Of a DNA stretch of 64,000 nt, positions 10,095 through 20,903 are shown piece by piece. The notes below the pieces were generated by a model. That model saw only the letters and a program-made list of their open reading frames with translations, searched no databases and was not told the DNA's origin. Within the stretch, counting starts at the first letter, position 1, and each line of letters starts with the position of its first letter. This DNA is from Alisma plantago-aquatica (taxonomy: Eukaryota > Streptophyta > Magnoliopsida > Alismatales > Alismataceae): contig OY856412.1 in assembly GCA_963693085.1 (NCBI GenBank), forward strand, positions 342,129,457 through 342,193,456. The letters are read 5' to 3'. The position numbers and the translations under genes are program-made.

Positions 10095-13060
10095 TAATCA
10101 TCTGCATAAATTGCATCACATAGTATGTGCATGCCCAACCGTTATCTTCTGTAGCGCACTATAAATTGAAACATACAAAATATTAAAAAATACAACTACG
10201 CACAATTCACATAAATAATATATACATTGGAGTCGGGAACTTACTTTTACGTTATCCCAAATTATTGGCTCGTTCTTTCTCCTTGGGACATTTCCTCCAG
10301 CATTTTTGAATGCATCTAAACCCCTACATGTTAATATAACACAGTAAATTTCATAATTAAATAGTAATGTAATAACAGATGTTAACGGATATAAAAATGA
10401 AATATTTCTCACCAGAATAATGGCATTCTCATTACGTGTACAATTTTAGTGTTCAATGTACTTCCCGTAGGATCTAGATAATAAACAGTGAACGTCTCGG
10501 GGACAATAACTAGTAACTCCCAATGTCTACCGCTAGAGGTAAAAAAGTTAAAAATTAATAACTCAAAATGCACAATAAAAATGTAATTTTCTTAAGTCCA
10601 AATTATGAATAAAGTAAACTTATTTGACATTGAATGGAGCTATTATTATCGTCTTCTTTTGCTGACCAAAAATTATAAAAGCATCTATACAATATTGTTG
10701 AACACTATCAGGGTCTTTAGCTACCATACTAATCAATGATGGAATCAAAAATCCCACATGATCAAATGCAAATTGTTTGCATTGATCTTCGACTAAGTAG
10801 CTGCAAAACATGTATTACGTATGCAATAATATATAAGAAACCAGATCACTGGATCTTACACAAGGTATATGGATGTATAAACAAGATCTCACCTTATCCA
10901 TGTCTCTATCATTGATGTATTTAGCCAATCATACATAAACAGCTCAATAATATCTTGTATAAATAAAGAGCTATCGTATGATTGACCTGCATAATCTGCT
11001 TCTAAAGAAACAATTATAGGGCAATGTATATTATGTGCCCGTAGCCAACATGCCATTCCCCTACAAGCAGGACCTAACGGGTATTTTACGTCAGTTGGAA
11101 CCCAACTTGGTAATGCAGGAAGTGGAGGTGGAGGCTTAGGTGCTCTGGGTGTCTTCTTTTTAACCTGTATATATAATTTCAGATCAGTTGACCTCATATA
11201 TACACATTAACAATCTAAAGTAATGTAAATTTATCTTACAATTTCAGTGGTGTAGACGACATCTGCTTTGGGCCACAATATCACCCCGCCTTCTGCCTCA
11301 GTAAGTGTATCAATATCCGGGTGGGGATATGGAAATGTAGCTTCCCTCCAATCGGGTAACACACGTATCAGACTCACACGAGCGTAGCCTTGAGGCATTG
11401 GAGTCCCGTGAAACATTGCCCCAGGAAGGGACGGGTAAGCTTGCGCCTCTGCAACAACATAGTCTTGCATTCTTAAGCGTCATGTCTTCAATGCCTACAA
11501 ATTTACGTAAAGAATATTATACATATATACATATCATCTTGAAAACATATCATCTTGAAAAGACTAGCTACAATGTCATAAACAATACTTACAGTAGACG
11601 TGTTAGGCAGTGAGTCTACAAGATTACTTGTAGTCTGTACATCAGGAGAAGAGTGGGTCGCCATAGGTTGATTGGAAGCCTGAGATGCCTGCCACCGCAG
11701 CAATTCTTCCTTGACCTTCTCAGCAACTATATCATTGACCTTCTTGGCAACTATATCCTCGACTCTCTTATTCTCCTATACATGGATAAAAGAAACATTA
11801 GCTTCTTATTATTGAATTCCCTTTTGCAGTAACATTCTTAAAAAAGAATAGGTTACCTCTTCTTGTGAATGTCCCGCTCTGGGTTTGCGCTGGGATGGCC
11901 CAAAGAATGCTTTGATGCCCACACCAGTGCATGCACCCCTAACACGTCCAGGATGCTCTGGGTTACCCAGAGCAACTGTCAATTCATCCCTTGTGCCCTG
12001 AGGGATGAACGTGCCTTATTTCCTCTTCTCGTGCAGCTCTCGCTAATCACCATCAACAAAAATTGGTAAGTTAACACCAAAAATAATCAATATTCAAACG
12101 ATTGCTCTAAGAGTTGTATTTTACCATTTTCGCAGCCGCCTCAGCAGTTACGGGCTTCTTTATTTCACCCTTTTTGTTTTGCCTCCCAGCTATCCAGATA
12201 TCATGGCGAGGCATGGGTGTGGCAGACTCCTAAGTAGCAGCAGACTCCGCTTGTAGTCTTTGGAAAACGCTTGCATAGCCCTTTGGACCCATAGTGTGGT
12301 CATGCACATTCAGTGCACACCTTGCTTTTTGTGCCTCACTGAGGACCTAGTTAGTATGCACATTAATTATTTGTTTAGTAGCACTAAATGTTAATCTTGA
12401 ATAGGTGAATACAACGTATATTAATTAAATTGGGAGTGATGCCTAATACCTTGAATTCTTCATATTTTCTTGAAGCAACAAAATTGTCCCAATCTTCTTT
12501 GTCTAAGAAGTTCCACTGTTCAAGGGCTGACTTCTTCTTCTTATCACCATCTTTTATGTATTCTCTGTTGAGAGTTGTCCTATAGTTCCTAAGCATCTTT
12601 CTAGTGCATTGCATCACAGTTTTACGATGCAACTTCTCATCCAATGCAAACACATTATGTAAAATAAAATTCTTATTAACTAGTATCCAAAAATAGAATT
12701 GCAAATAATATAATTTGTAATCTACAAAATAGAATTGCAAATAATAATAACTCACGCATAAATCCTTCCATATCAAGTCTTTCTTCCCCTAAGGAACTTT
12801 ATGCCAATTATCATACTTAACACCACAATGGCTTCGAGTGACACACCCAAGATAGTTTACAAAATTATTGCGGTTCACTCCAATTGCATTTCATCCATTA
12901 TCAAACTCCACAACCAATTTGGATCCACTGCCACTTAGCGCTATTAACTTCTTCAACAGAGTGATGCCCCTTTTCTTGTTAAGTGTTTGGTGTTGGGCAT
13001 CAAGTTTCTCCAGTGCTTCAGTGGGTACAAGTGCATCATCAACCTAAAATTTGAAAAAAA
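10095..13060 (-). pseudogene. CACTA second gene: En/Spm-type domain fused to Ulp1-like protease
   Basis: Minus-strand pieces in order: RGITLLKKLIALSGSGSKLV and NNFVNYLGCVTRSHCGVKYD near 12,960-12,800 (plant transposase Ptta/En/Spm type); KKKSALEQWNFLDKEDWDNF near 12,500; DELTVALGNPEHPGRVRGAC near 11,990-11,930; a proline-rich segment near 11,130; then HWELLVIVPETFTVYYLDP near 10,520-10,470 and NGWACTYYVMQFMQ near 10,110. The last two hold the His, Asp and Cys expected of a C48 (Ulp1) cysteine peptidase, although the usual CGYYVM is altered. AT-rich gaps between pieces look like introns. Several stops are present, so I call it a pseudogene. Comparable genes occur in other plant CACTA elements. 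Confidence 0.7.
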
Positions 13061-13170
13061 TAAACACACTAAATTAGTGCAATATAGAAATATGGGATAT
13101 ATGACATAACTAGAAGCTAATGAATTTTATAGAAATATATATGTTTTTAGAACTTACATTGGTACCTCGC

Positions 13171-13242
13171 CATGCTCATCATGGACAACATGCTCATCAT
13201 GGACTTCATGCTCATCATGGACATCATGCTCATCATGGTCAT
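13171..13242 (-). repeat. 18-bp minisatellite, four copies
   Basis: Four tandem 18-bp units (CATGCTCATCATGGACAA and variants) run from 13,171 to 13,242. On the minus strand they encode an Asp/Glu/His repeat (DEHDVH-like). They sit just upstream of the CACTA second gene and may be part of its first exon. Confidence 0.85.
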
Positions 13243-13419
13243 CCATCTGAAAATGTCATGAAAAAGGCAAACATTTAGCATTTGTATTGACTAGAAGATA
13301 ATGAAACATCAAATCTGAAAATGATATTGATATTAAAAAAGCAAACATTTAGCTTCATTAAGATTGTTTTCAGGCATTAGGTACATGAAAAGGATCTAAA
13401 ATCTAAAGCCCTAGAATGG

Positions 13420-13755
13420 GTCAAGTTCAAGTCAAAATGGCTACAAGTGTGAATTTTGGGTTTTCTATGTAAACGACCTTAGAACATCTATGTAATCACT
13501 TGTAATGATGAATTGACTTGTAACTTAGAAGAGAAAAATGTTTGGGACAAATTTCACCAAGTGCTAATCACTTTAAATGCAAATTAGAAAATGGATTACA
13601 GGCACTTGGTCAGTCGAGTTTTCCTGGATTGAAACTCGACCGATCATCCTTGGTCTATTTTCTAAAGATTGCATCGGACGAGTTGTGCACTCACAGAACT
13701 CGACCGATCAGGTAACAGACCATTTACAGTTAAATGGTCAGTCGAGTTTTGTCCG
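13420..13755 (+). mobile_element. Fragment of an F2-type LTR inside the CACTA
   Basis: The stretch matches the F2 LTR at about 54,835-55,140, including ATCACTTGTAATGAT, GATTACAGGCACTT and the TCGAGTT/AACTCGA stem-loop pairs. Two full stem-loops and half of a third are present. It ends at 13,755, where a copy of the right arm of the 17.35-kb palindrome begins (13,760-13,850). No target duplication was found. Confidence 0.75.
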
Positions 13756-13850
13756 AAATTTTCTCGAAAATCCAATACACATTATACACTTACATCCTAA
13801 GTGAGATTAGGTGTTCAAGAACAGTCCCAAACGGGGGACTATCCAACAGC
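13756..13850. repeat. Second copy of one arm of the 17,351-17,542 palindrome
   Basis: TTTTCTCGAAAATCCAATAC, then GAGATTAGGTGTTCAAGAAC and the following bases match 17,480-17,570. This arm stands alone here, directly after the F2-type LTR fragment. It shows that the palindrome is a dispersed repeat. Confidence 0.75.
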
Positions 13851-13959
13851 AAACATGGCCGTATTAACTAGAAGATAATGAAAAATCAAATATGAAAATG
13901 ATATTGATATTAAAAAAGAAAACATTTAGCTTCAATAAAAAATATAAACATACATGCCT

Positions 13960-16900
13960 CTAAAATTGTGATCTTTTATCAATTAACAATCCTTCATTGT
14001 GATCTTCGCGCACATATAAGTCATCATTAGCTTCAATATTTTGTGGAGTTGGCAACCCAATTGAGAATGGACTGGAGTCATCATACTTATCATAGTACTC
14101 TTCTTCATCTATAGGATCTTCAATGACCTGTCTTTTACCATGAAGAACAACCGACCATATATCATTTGCAGGATCATCGATATAGAATATTTGTTTCGCC
14201 TGTGATGCCAATATGAATGGTTCACCCTTCTCGCCAATCTTTTCAAAGTTCACCAAAGTGAAACCTAATTCATCCACTATAACTCCTTTGGTGTTATCAA
14301 CCCAATTACATTTAAAGAGCGAAATTCTGAAATCTATGTAGTCAAACTCTGATATGTCTTCAATGACACCGTAATATGACATTTTAGCTTAATGTGGACT
14401 CTTATCCTTTGCACTTGCAAAATACATAGTCGACGCTTGAAGAGTGGCCCCACTGTTTTGGACGACACTCTTATCATCTTGGCGCTTTGTGTAATATGTG
14501 AACCCATTAATGTCAAACCCTTCATAAGACATAACATTCGGTTTTGGTTTAAAGGCGAGGCATTTGATAGTTTCTGTAATATCATTTGGTGTTTGAGATA
14601 GTTTGTAAGACTTTATCTTCAAACCACTTAGTAAAAGTCTTATTATGCTCTTTAGCAAGCCACATTGAACTTGCTCGAGGATGTTGTCTCTTGATGAAAT
14701 TGGTATGTTCCTCGATATAAACACTCACTTCATCCATGTTGTGTAAAATATACAAGTGAGCTTGTTCCAACTGCTCACGACTGATTACTTTCACCCGTGA
14801 TCCCAAAATTCCTTTTCCTTCCTCAATATTCTTGTCATTAACATGAGTGTTATTACCACTCAGAAAGTCATTGCAAAAATTCATAACCTCTCTCGCCACA
14901 TAACCTTCAATAATACTCCCTTCAGGCCGATAACGGTTTCGAACATCACCTTTAAAAATGCTCATGTATCATTCAAAGGGATACATCCAATGCAAGAAAA
15001 CTGGTCCCAACATTTTCACTTCCCTAGTCAAGTGGACAACAAGATGTACCATGATATCAAAGAACGAACGAAGGAAATACATCTCAAGATGACATAGGGT
15101 AACAACCACTTCTCTTTGCAAATTATCGAGAGTATCAGGGTCAATAACTTTGCTGCATAGACTATTGAAACAGAAACAAAGTCTGGTGATTGCAAACCTT
15201 ACATGCTTCAGCAATATAGATCGAATTGCCACGGGCAATATTTGTTGCATTAGAGTGTGACAATCATGAGATTTAAGACCTATCAACTTCAGATCTTTCA
15301 TTGATACCAATCTATAGATGTTGGATGAGTAACCATGTGGCACCTTAACATTTACCAAGCATTCACAAAAAGCTTTCTTCTCCTTTCTAGACAACATGTA
15401 ACAAGTAGGAGGTAAGTATGTTCTTTTATTACCCATTTCACATAATTCTGTTAATTCTGACCTTATTCCCATTTCACATAGGTCCAGTCTGGATTTTATC
15501 CCATCTTTAGTCTTACCTGGTATATTTAACAGAGTACCAATGATGCTATCACAGGCATTTTTCTCAACGTGCATTACATCGATACAATGCCTGACTGTCA
15601 AAGAACTCCAATAAGGAAGTTCCCAAAATATTGACTTCTTCTTGAATGAAGAATTGTCACTCCGTGTGGCCATACTACATTGTGATTTCTTACCAAATTC
15701 ATTGACAATGTCTTTTACTCTTTCATAAACAACATCCCCTGGTATAGGTTTAGGTGCACTCCGTTCATCGTTCCATCCATTGAATGCTTTGCGCTTCCTA
15801 CGATACGGATGGAATTTTAAAAGAAACCTTCGATGACCAAGATATACAGTCTTTCCGCCATGTTTTAGTCTTATTGAATCAGTGTTTTCTTCACATATAG
15901 GACACACTTTAGCTCCTTTGACACTATATCCAGAAAAATTCCCATATGCTGGAAAGTCATTAATAGTGCAAAACAACATAGCGTGCAAACAAAATGTCTC
16001 TCTTCCTAAAGCATCATAGGTCATCACACCTTCAGCCCAAAGTTTCTTTAAGTCATCAATCAGAGGTTCAAGATAAACATTGATATCATTTCCGGGTTGT
16101 TTAGGGCCCGATATCAACAACGACAACATAACGTACTTATTTTTCATACACAGTCAGGGAGGAAGATTGTATACAACAAGCATGATTGGTCAAGTGCTAT
16201 GTTGGCTGCTCAATGTCCTGTATGGATTCATCCCATCTGTACAAAGCCCAAGTCTTAGATTCCTATCTTCTTCACCAAATTTGGGGTACAATAGATCAAT
16301 CTTCTTCGAATGTGGGGAATCAGACGCATGTCATAGGATCCCATCATTATTTTTCTTAACATCTGCATGCCACCTCAAATTCTTTGCATCTTTCAGATTT
16401 GCAAACAAGCGTTGAAACTATGATATTATAGGTAGATACCACAACACCTTGGCAGGAGAACCAGTTTTGGACTCCCGGAAAGTCGTCAATTTATACTGTG
16501 ATGCACCACATTTTGGACAATCTTTCAAATCTACATAGTCCTTTTGAAATAATACACAATCATTCGGGCATGCGTGTATCTTCTTGGCCTCCATTCCCAT
16601 TGGGCACAACATTTTCTTTACCTGGTATGTTGAGATAGGCAGCTCGTTTCCTTCAGGAAGCATTTCTTTCAACAAAGTCAACAATGAAGTGAAGCTTTTG
16701 TCGCTCCATCTATTGTTAGCTTTCAACTTATACAATCTCAACACAGCACTAAGCTTCATAAACATAGCACAGTCTGTGTATAACGGTATCTTAGCATCAT
16801 GCACAATGTTTCTAAAGATAGGAGGTGGATCGGTGTGCTCTACCCTACAACTATCCAGCATCACATCAACGATGTCTACTGGAACTGGTTCGTTCACATC

Positions 16901-17200
16901 TATGGCATCATAGGCAATTTCTTCTTCCACCCAAGCACTGCTATCGACATCTACTGGTTTCAAGTTTGAAATCTCTCCATGACAATGCCATTCTGTATAG
17001 CCTTGTACAATCCCGTTGCACATGACATGACTTTTGATTTCCTCACCAGTGCTGACTTTCAAGTTGGTACCGCAATGCCTACATGGACAGTAGAACCTAT
17101 ATGTAGGTTTTTTCCTATGTTCCTCGGCAAATCTAATAAACTGATCAAGACTAGATATAAACTATGGGGTGCAACGATTGCGAATGGACATCCATGATCT
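13960..17200 (-). pseudogene. CACTA transposase, Tnp2 type (decayed)
   Basis: The minus strand from an ATG near 17,195 (MSIRNRCTP, then TAG) opens with a transposase-associated domain: FIRFAEEHRKKPTYRFYCPC, then RHCG. A zinc-type stretch follows at about 16,600-16,480 (CPNDCVLFQKDY, CPKCGASQYK). The Tnp2 core (Transposase_21) includes GLCTDGMNPYRTLSSQHS near 16,230 and HAMLFCTINDFPAYGNFSGY near 15,960. DUF4218-like (about 15,100-14,600) and DUF4216-like (about 14,560-14,130) sequence follow. In-frame stops near 16,420, 16,340 and 16,155, a frameshift near 14,600 and a stop at 14,389 disable it. The protein would bind the termini and cut. Introns are possible but not needed for most breaks. 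Confidence 0.85.
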
Positions 17201-17350
17201 ATCCATTCTATGATCAAAGAGAAAACAAGTATATATTAGGACAAGATTAGGGTATACACTTACATCCTATCCAAGATTGTTCACTTTCTAGACCAAAAAA
17301 CACATGTGATGTCATTCTTATATATAATAAATCTGTACCACCTATCCCAT

Positions 17351-17542
17351 CCTTGAACACCTAATCTCACTAGTAAGTGTATAATGTGTATTGGGTTTTC
17401 AAAAAAAATTCGGCAGCATTTCCCCGTTGTTCTCTAAGTACATATGTACTTAGAGAACAAACGAGGAAATGCTACCAAAATTTTCTCGAAAACCCAATAC
17501 ACATTATACAGTTACATCCTATGTGAGATTAGGTGTTCAAGA
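17351..17542. repeat. Near-palindrome of about 190 bp (MITE-like hairpin)
   Basis: The centre at 17,430-17,457 is a perfect 28-bp palindrome whose first half is TTCTCTAAGTACAT. The arms continue outward with few differences: GCATTTCCcCGT against its complement, GTGTATTGGGTTTTC against GAAAACCCAATACAC, and CTTGAACACCTAATCTCAC against its complement. Arms are about 95 bases. One arm is repeated at 13,756-13,850. No coding or clear target duplication is seen. It lies in the 5' leader of the CACTA transposase gene. Confidence 0.8.
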
Positions 17543-17877
17543 ACAGTCCCAAACCAGGGACTATCCAAGATTTACTCCTAATGAGTAAATCTTGGACGGG
17601 TTTCTAGGCCAACAAACATAATAATAGATATGTACATGTTAGGGTTTCATCACAATTGATGTTAGGGTTTCATCAATGTTAGGGTTTAATCAAATCAAAT
17701 TAGGATGCTACAATGGACAAGTTTAAATCTTATTTCAACATGCATTAAAATTTACTGAATTAGGTCAAGCATTAGGATTAGAAGCACAAATATATGCAAG
17801 CAAAAGATTTGTTCGTATCCTAGAATTTACATAAACCATTACATATAGATTTGTTCATATCCTTACCAACAGCAATC

Positions 17878-17953
17878 ACGACCGTGGCTGTGTTGGCCTA
17901 CCACGGCCGTGCTGGGTAGCACAGCCGTGGTAGGCCAACACAGCCATGGTCGT
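17878..17953. repeat. 76-bp hairpin with 29-bp arms
   Basis: ACGACCGTGGCTGTGTTGGC and the next nine bases are matched by their reverse complement at 17,925-17,953 with one mismatch. The short loop contains a smaller inverted pair, GTGCT/AGCAC. CACGACCGTG and CAGCCGTG also occur in the left CACTA end near 9,358-9,382, so this looks like a displaced subterminal motif. Confidence 0.8.
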
Positions 17954-17999
17954 GTTTGTTGTAGGTAAAGAGCTAGGGAGAAAGAAGAACAGAGGCTAC

Positions 18000-18310
18000 A
18001 ACTAATACATGGAGAGTAGAGCAGCAAGTAGCGGGCGGTGGCAAGGAAGAAGACGGCGCGGCACCGACGCAAGGAGGAAGGCGACGTGGCGGCGACATAG
18101 GGAGGAAGGAATCGTAGTAGGGTGTGAGCAAGGAGGAAGCCGGTGCGGCGGCGACACAAGGAGGAAGGTGGCGGGTGGTGGCGACGACGCAAAGCAGTAG
18201 CAGCACTGTCGACGGCGAGGAAGCAGCAGGCAGCGTCGACGGCGAGCGAGAAGCAGTAGGCACCAGGCGGCGAGCAGCAGCGGGCGATGAAACAGAAGAC
18301 GATGAAACAA
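18000..18310. other. GC-rich island near the CACTA right end
   Basis: Rich in GGCGGCGACG-type triplets and AGGAGGAAG, this 300-bp segment differs sharply from the AT-rich DNA around it. Open frames occur on both strands, as expected for such composition. None resembles a family I know. It could be the first exon or leader of the element's transposase gene, or a captured host fragment. Confidence 0.4.
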
Positions 18311-18354
18311 AAGAAAGGGGAACAGTTGCTGTTCGTGGGTCTATTAAGTTGGTA

Positions 18355-18780
18355 AAAGGCGTCAGTTATAAAATACAAACGACACCTAACATCTTCGGCG
18401 TCGGTTCCACTTAAACAGCCGACGTCCAATTAGACAAATTTTGCCCTGAATAATTTGGCGGGAATCATTATCGACGTCGGTTATCAAAGGATAACCGACA
18501 CCTAAGCTGGAACTTTTCGCCCAAATTTTCATCTTATATAGGCGTCGGTTTGATGGTAAAAAACCGACGTTGTATGTGACACTTTGGGTCCAATTTTTTT
18601 CGCTCAAAAATTGGATTTTGCGGGCGATTTTAGGCGTCGGTTTTTCGTTACCCAGCCGACGTTGTATACAAAGTGGTACCCGTGTCTTGACTATAGACGT
18701 CGGATGACCTACATCACCGACGTTGAATGTTATAGGCATCGGATTTCCTAAATAACCGACGCCTAGAAAAGTGACATTGA
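18355..18780. repeat. CACTA right subterminal repeat array
   Basis: Seven facing pairs of the same unit occur, near 18,359, 18,399, 18,476, 18,541, 18,633, 18,700 and 18,733. Each has GGCGTCGG or a one-base variant, then 10-20 bases, then CCGACGCC-type sequence. The array mirrors the left end. The open frame 18,386-18,739 read through it is a by-product. Confidence 0.8.
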
Positions 18781-18803
18781 ATGCTAGTTCTGTACTAGTA
18801 ATA

Positions 18804-20889
18804 GTACATGTTCAACTTAGAACCTTACCCAAGCCTTCATCATCTCTCTCTGCATTCATGGGCTGACTTTCATCCTTTCATAGGGGTCATGGCGACATGC
18901 CTACCTTAGTCAGGCTCCCATATTGTTTACCTACATGGTAACACATCCATATGCACTTAGAGATGGTTATATATGGGTCTACATGTTCATTCTCATACCA
19001 CGTACTCTTCACTTAGCTTCTCAAGATTGTATGAGACCTCTTTAGGTTTCCTCAAAACCCACAAAACTGGTATACACCCTAGCAAAGGGTCCCTCTCCCA
19101 GGATGGGAGGAAACTACAAATCTGGACAACAAGGTCACAAACATCCTTAGAGTTTATATTCACATGAGCATGCTTAACCCAATAGCTACCAAGGCACAAG
19201 AAGACCACCTACTAAACCATGCTAGGTCATACTTGATCTCTTTCCTCAACGTTGGATCAAGATCATACCTTCCTATGTCATCAACTTAGTTGTGAGGGGT
19301 TCATCAAACATACCTTAAACTTAAGGGGTTTCCTTTTCCTCTAAACATGAGGAGTGCCATGATCAAATATTGAAATTCAAGTCTCGTCATGAGCATCAGG
19401 TACACCACTTCCCCTCTTAGGCCTAGGAACCCTAGGTTCAATTTTGGGTGTCCAACTGCATGCTCAACCTCTTAACCACGTATCAAGCATGTATAAGGCA
19501 TGGCATGCACTTCCTGTCATCCTTCTACTCGGGAAACACTTCAAAGTTGAGTCCTCCTCCAGGACAACCAACAAGGTACAAGGCCTCACAACCGGTTAGT
19601 AAACCTCTTTAGGGTCTAAGAAACTCTTCTTCCTAACCCTAGAGGGTGAACATCTATACCATAGGCACAGAGGTACCAGTAGTCTCATCCTCTCTCTCAT
19701 GGGTACCAAGATATCATCAACCTCTAGGGATCAAGCATGTGGTGACCACTATCATCCACTTAGGTCGCATCATCCTCAACTCCCCACTAATCCTCATATC
19801 TCGGAGTCTAGGCTTCTGACCTTCTTACTTGGGGTCCTACTCTCTCTCTCTCTATATCTAACCCTACAACCATCCTCACTACTAGAGGTCCTCCTTCCAT
19901 GAAGGTGGATCAAGATTACAAGCATACCCCTACATGGTGAAGCTTATGCTCAAGCTTACGTTTGTTCAAGGTTATCCATAACTCTTTATGCTTATCTCAT
20001 AAGCTATCCATCATACTCTCCTGGCCAGGGTTTTATCCTACTGTCAGCACTACTGACGTACTCTGGGTGCATATTATTCCATGCTCATATAGCCCATAGG
20101 GTTTCCATAGGTTCTTCTCTAACCTCATCAAGAAGGAGCTATCCTTCACTCTAACATGCACGACCCTTCCCAGGGTTGGGTCGCCAAAGGTACTAGGTCA
20201 TCCAACCTCTCATGGCTCATATGGCATCCCAAAGGCATGTCCATCTAAACACCCGGTCTACCAAGACATCTAACTCATCATGTCATCTCACCACTTAGGG
20301 TTAGGGTTAGCATCGTCCTCCAAGGATGTGCTAGGTCTCTACTTATAATGGAGGTCTCTACCTCCAAGACTAACTCTCTTTACTTATCCTCTTGATAAGA
20401 AGGTCTAGCCCCAGGTCTCTCCTTAGGGCATGACAACTTATGTCATACGACCTAAGCATGTATCTATTCTTTTATGCTTAATCTATTAAGCTTATGTCCA
20501 TGGCATCTTATTTACATGTTTTTTATTAATTTGGTGGAGGATTCCTTAAACCTTATCAACCTTACCCATACCTCAAGAGGGTGAGGAAAAGAGATAAAAC
20601 CCTAATCCTTATAATCCTTAACAACATTTGAGTTGAGAAGGGATGAACAAGATGAGAGAGTCCTAAAGGTATCTTATTTCAAGTCAATTCTTGAGACATT
20701 GGCCAGGAAGTCACACTAATCTGAGAGTCCTTGTATTCTGACTAGCAGTGTGGATGAAAATCTTTCCAGCCCCCAGACGTGATCCTTTTCTAGACACCTC
20801 TGTCTTTCGGAAAATCCTCTAATAACTCCCTTGGGTTCTACAGATTTTGTAAAATTTAATAATTATTACAGATTAAATGAGGAACTTAT
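18804..20889 (-). other. Decayed G1 internal region (right part)
   Basis: This lies between the CACTA and the G1 primer-binding site, where gag and the start of pol should be. No frame longer than about 70 codons and no gag or protease motif could be recognised on the minus strand. I see only degenerate DNA. Confidence 0.5.
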
Positions 20890-20901
20890 GCTTTGATACC
20901 A
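20890..20901 (-). promoter_or_regulatory. G1 primer-binding site (initiator Met tRNA type)
   Basis: The minus strand reads TGGTATCAAAGC two bases after the 5' LTR. This matches the plant initiator Met tRNA primer site TGGTATCAGAGC at 11 of 12 bases and fixes the element on the minus strand. Confidence 0.85.
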
Positions 20902-20903
20902 AA

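Larger units (their letters stand above)
9098..18800 (-). mobile_element. CACTA (En/Spm-type) transposon nested in G1
   Basis: The left end reads CACTACTACAGAAC (9,098-9,111). The inverted right end reads TACTAGTACAGAAC (plus 18,787-18,800), with its first base changed from C to T and one further mismatch. ATA flanks both sides (9,095-9,097 and 18,801-18,803), a normal 3-bp duplication. Arrays of GGCGTCGGTT in both orientations occupy the outer 450 bp at each end. Coding is on the minus strand: a Tnp2-type transposase (about 17,200-13,960) and a second gene with a Ulp1-like domain (about 13,060-10,095). Both contain stops, so it can no longer drive its own movement. Confidence 0.9.

Noticed and set aside
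14334..14601. Overlapping frames 14,334-14,585 (-) and 14,392-14,601 (+)
   Set aside because: The DUF4216-like reading in the frame of 14,389-14,724 explains this stretch; the others are shadows.
17863..18429. 188-codon minus-strand frame and overlapping frames in the CACTA right end
   Set aside because: The GC-rich triplet composition opens several overlapping frames on both strands. The product is low-complexity Leu/Ser/Pro/Arg without motifs, and the frame runs into a hairpin and the subterminal array.
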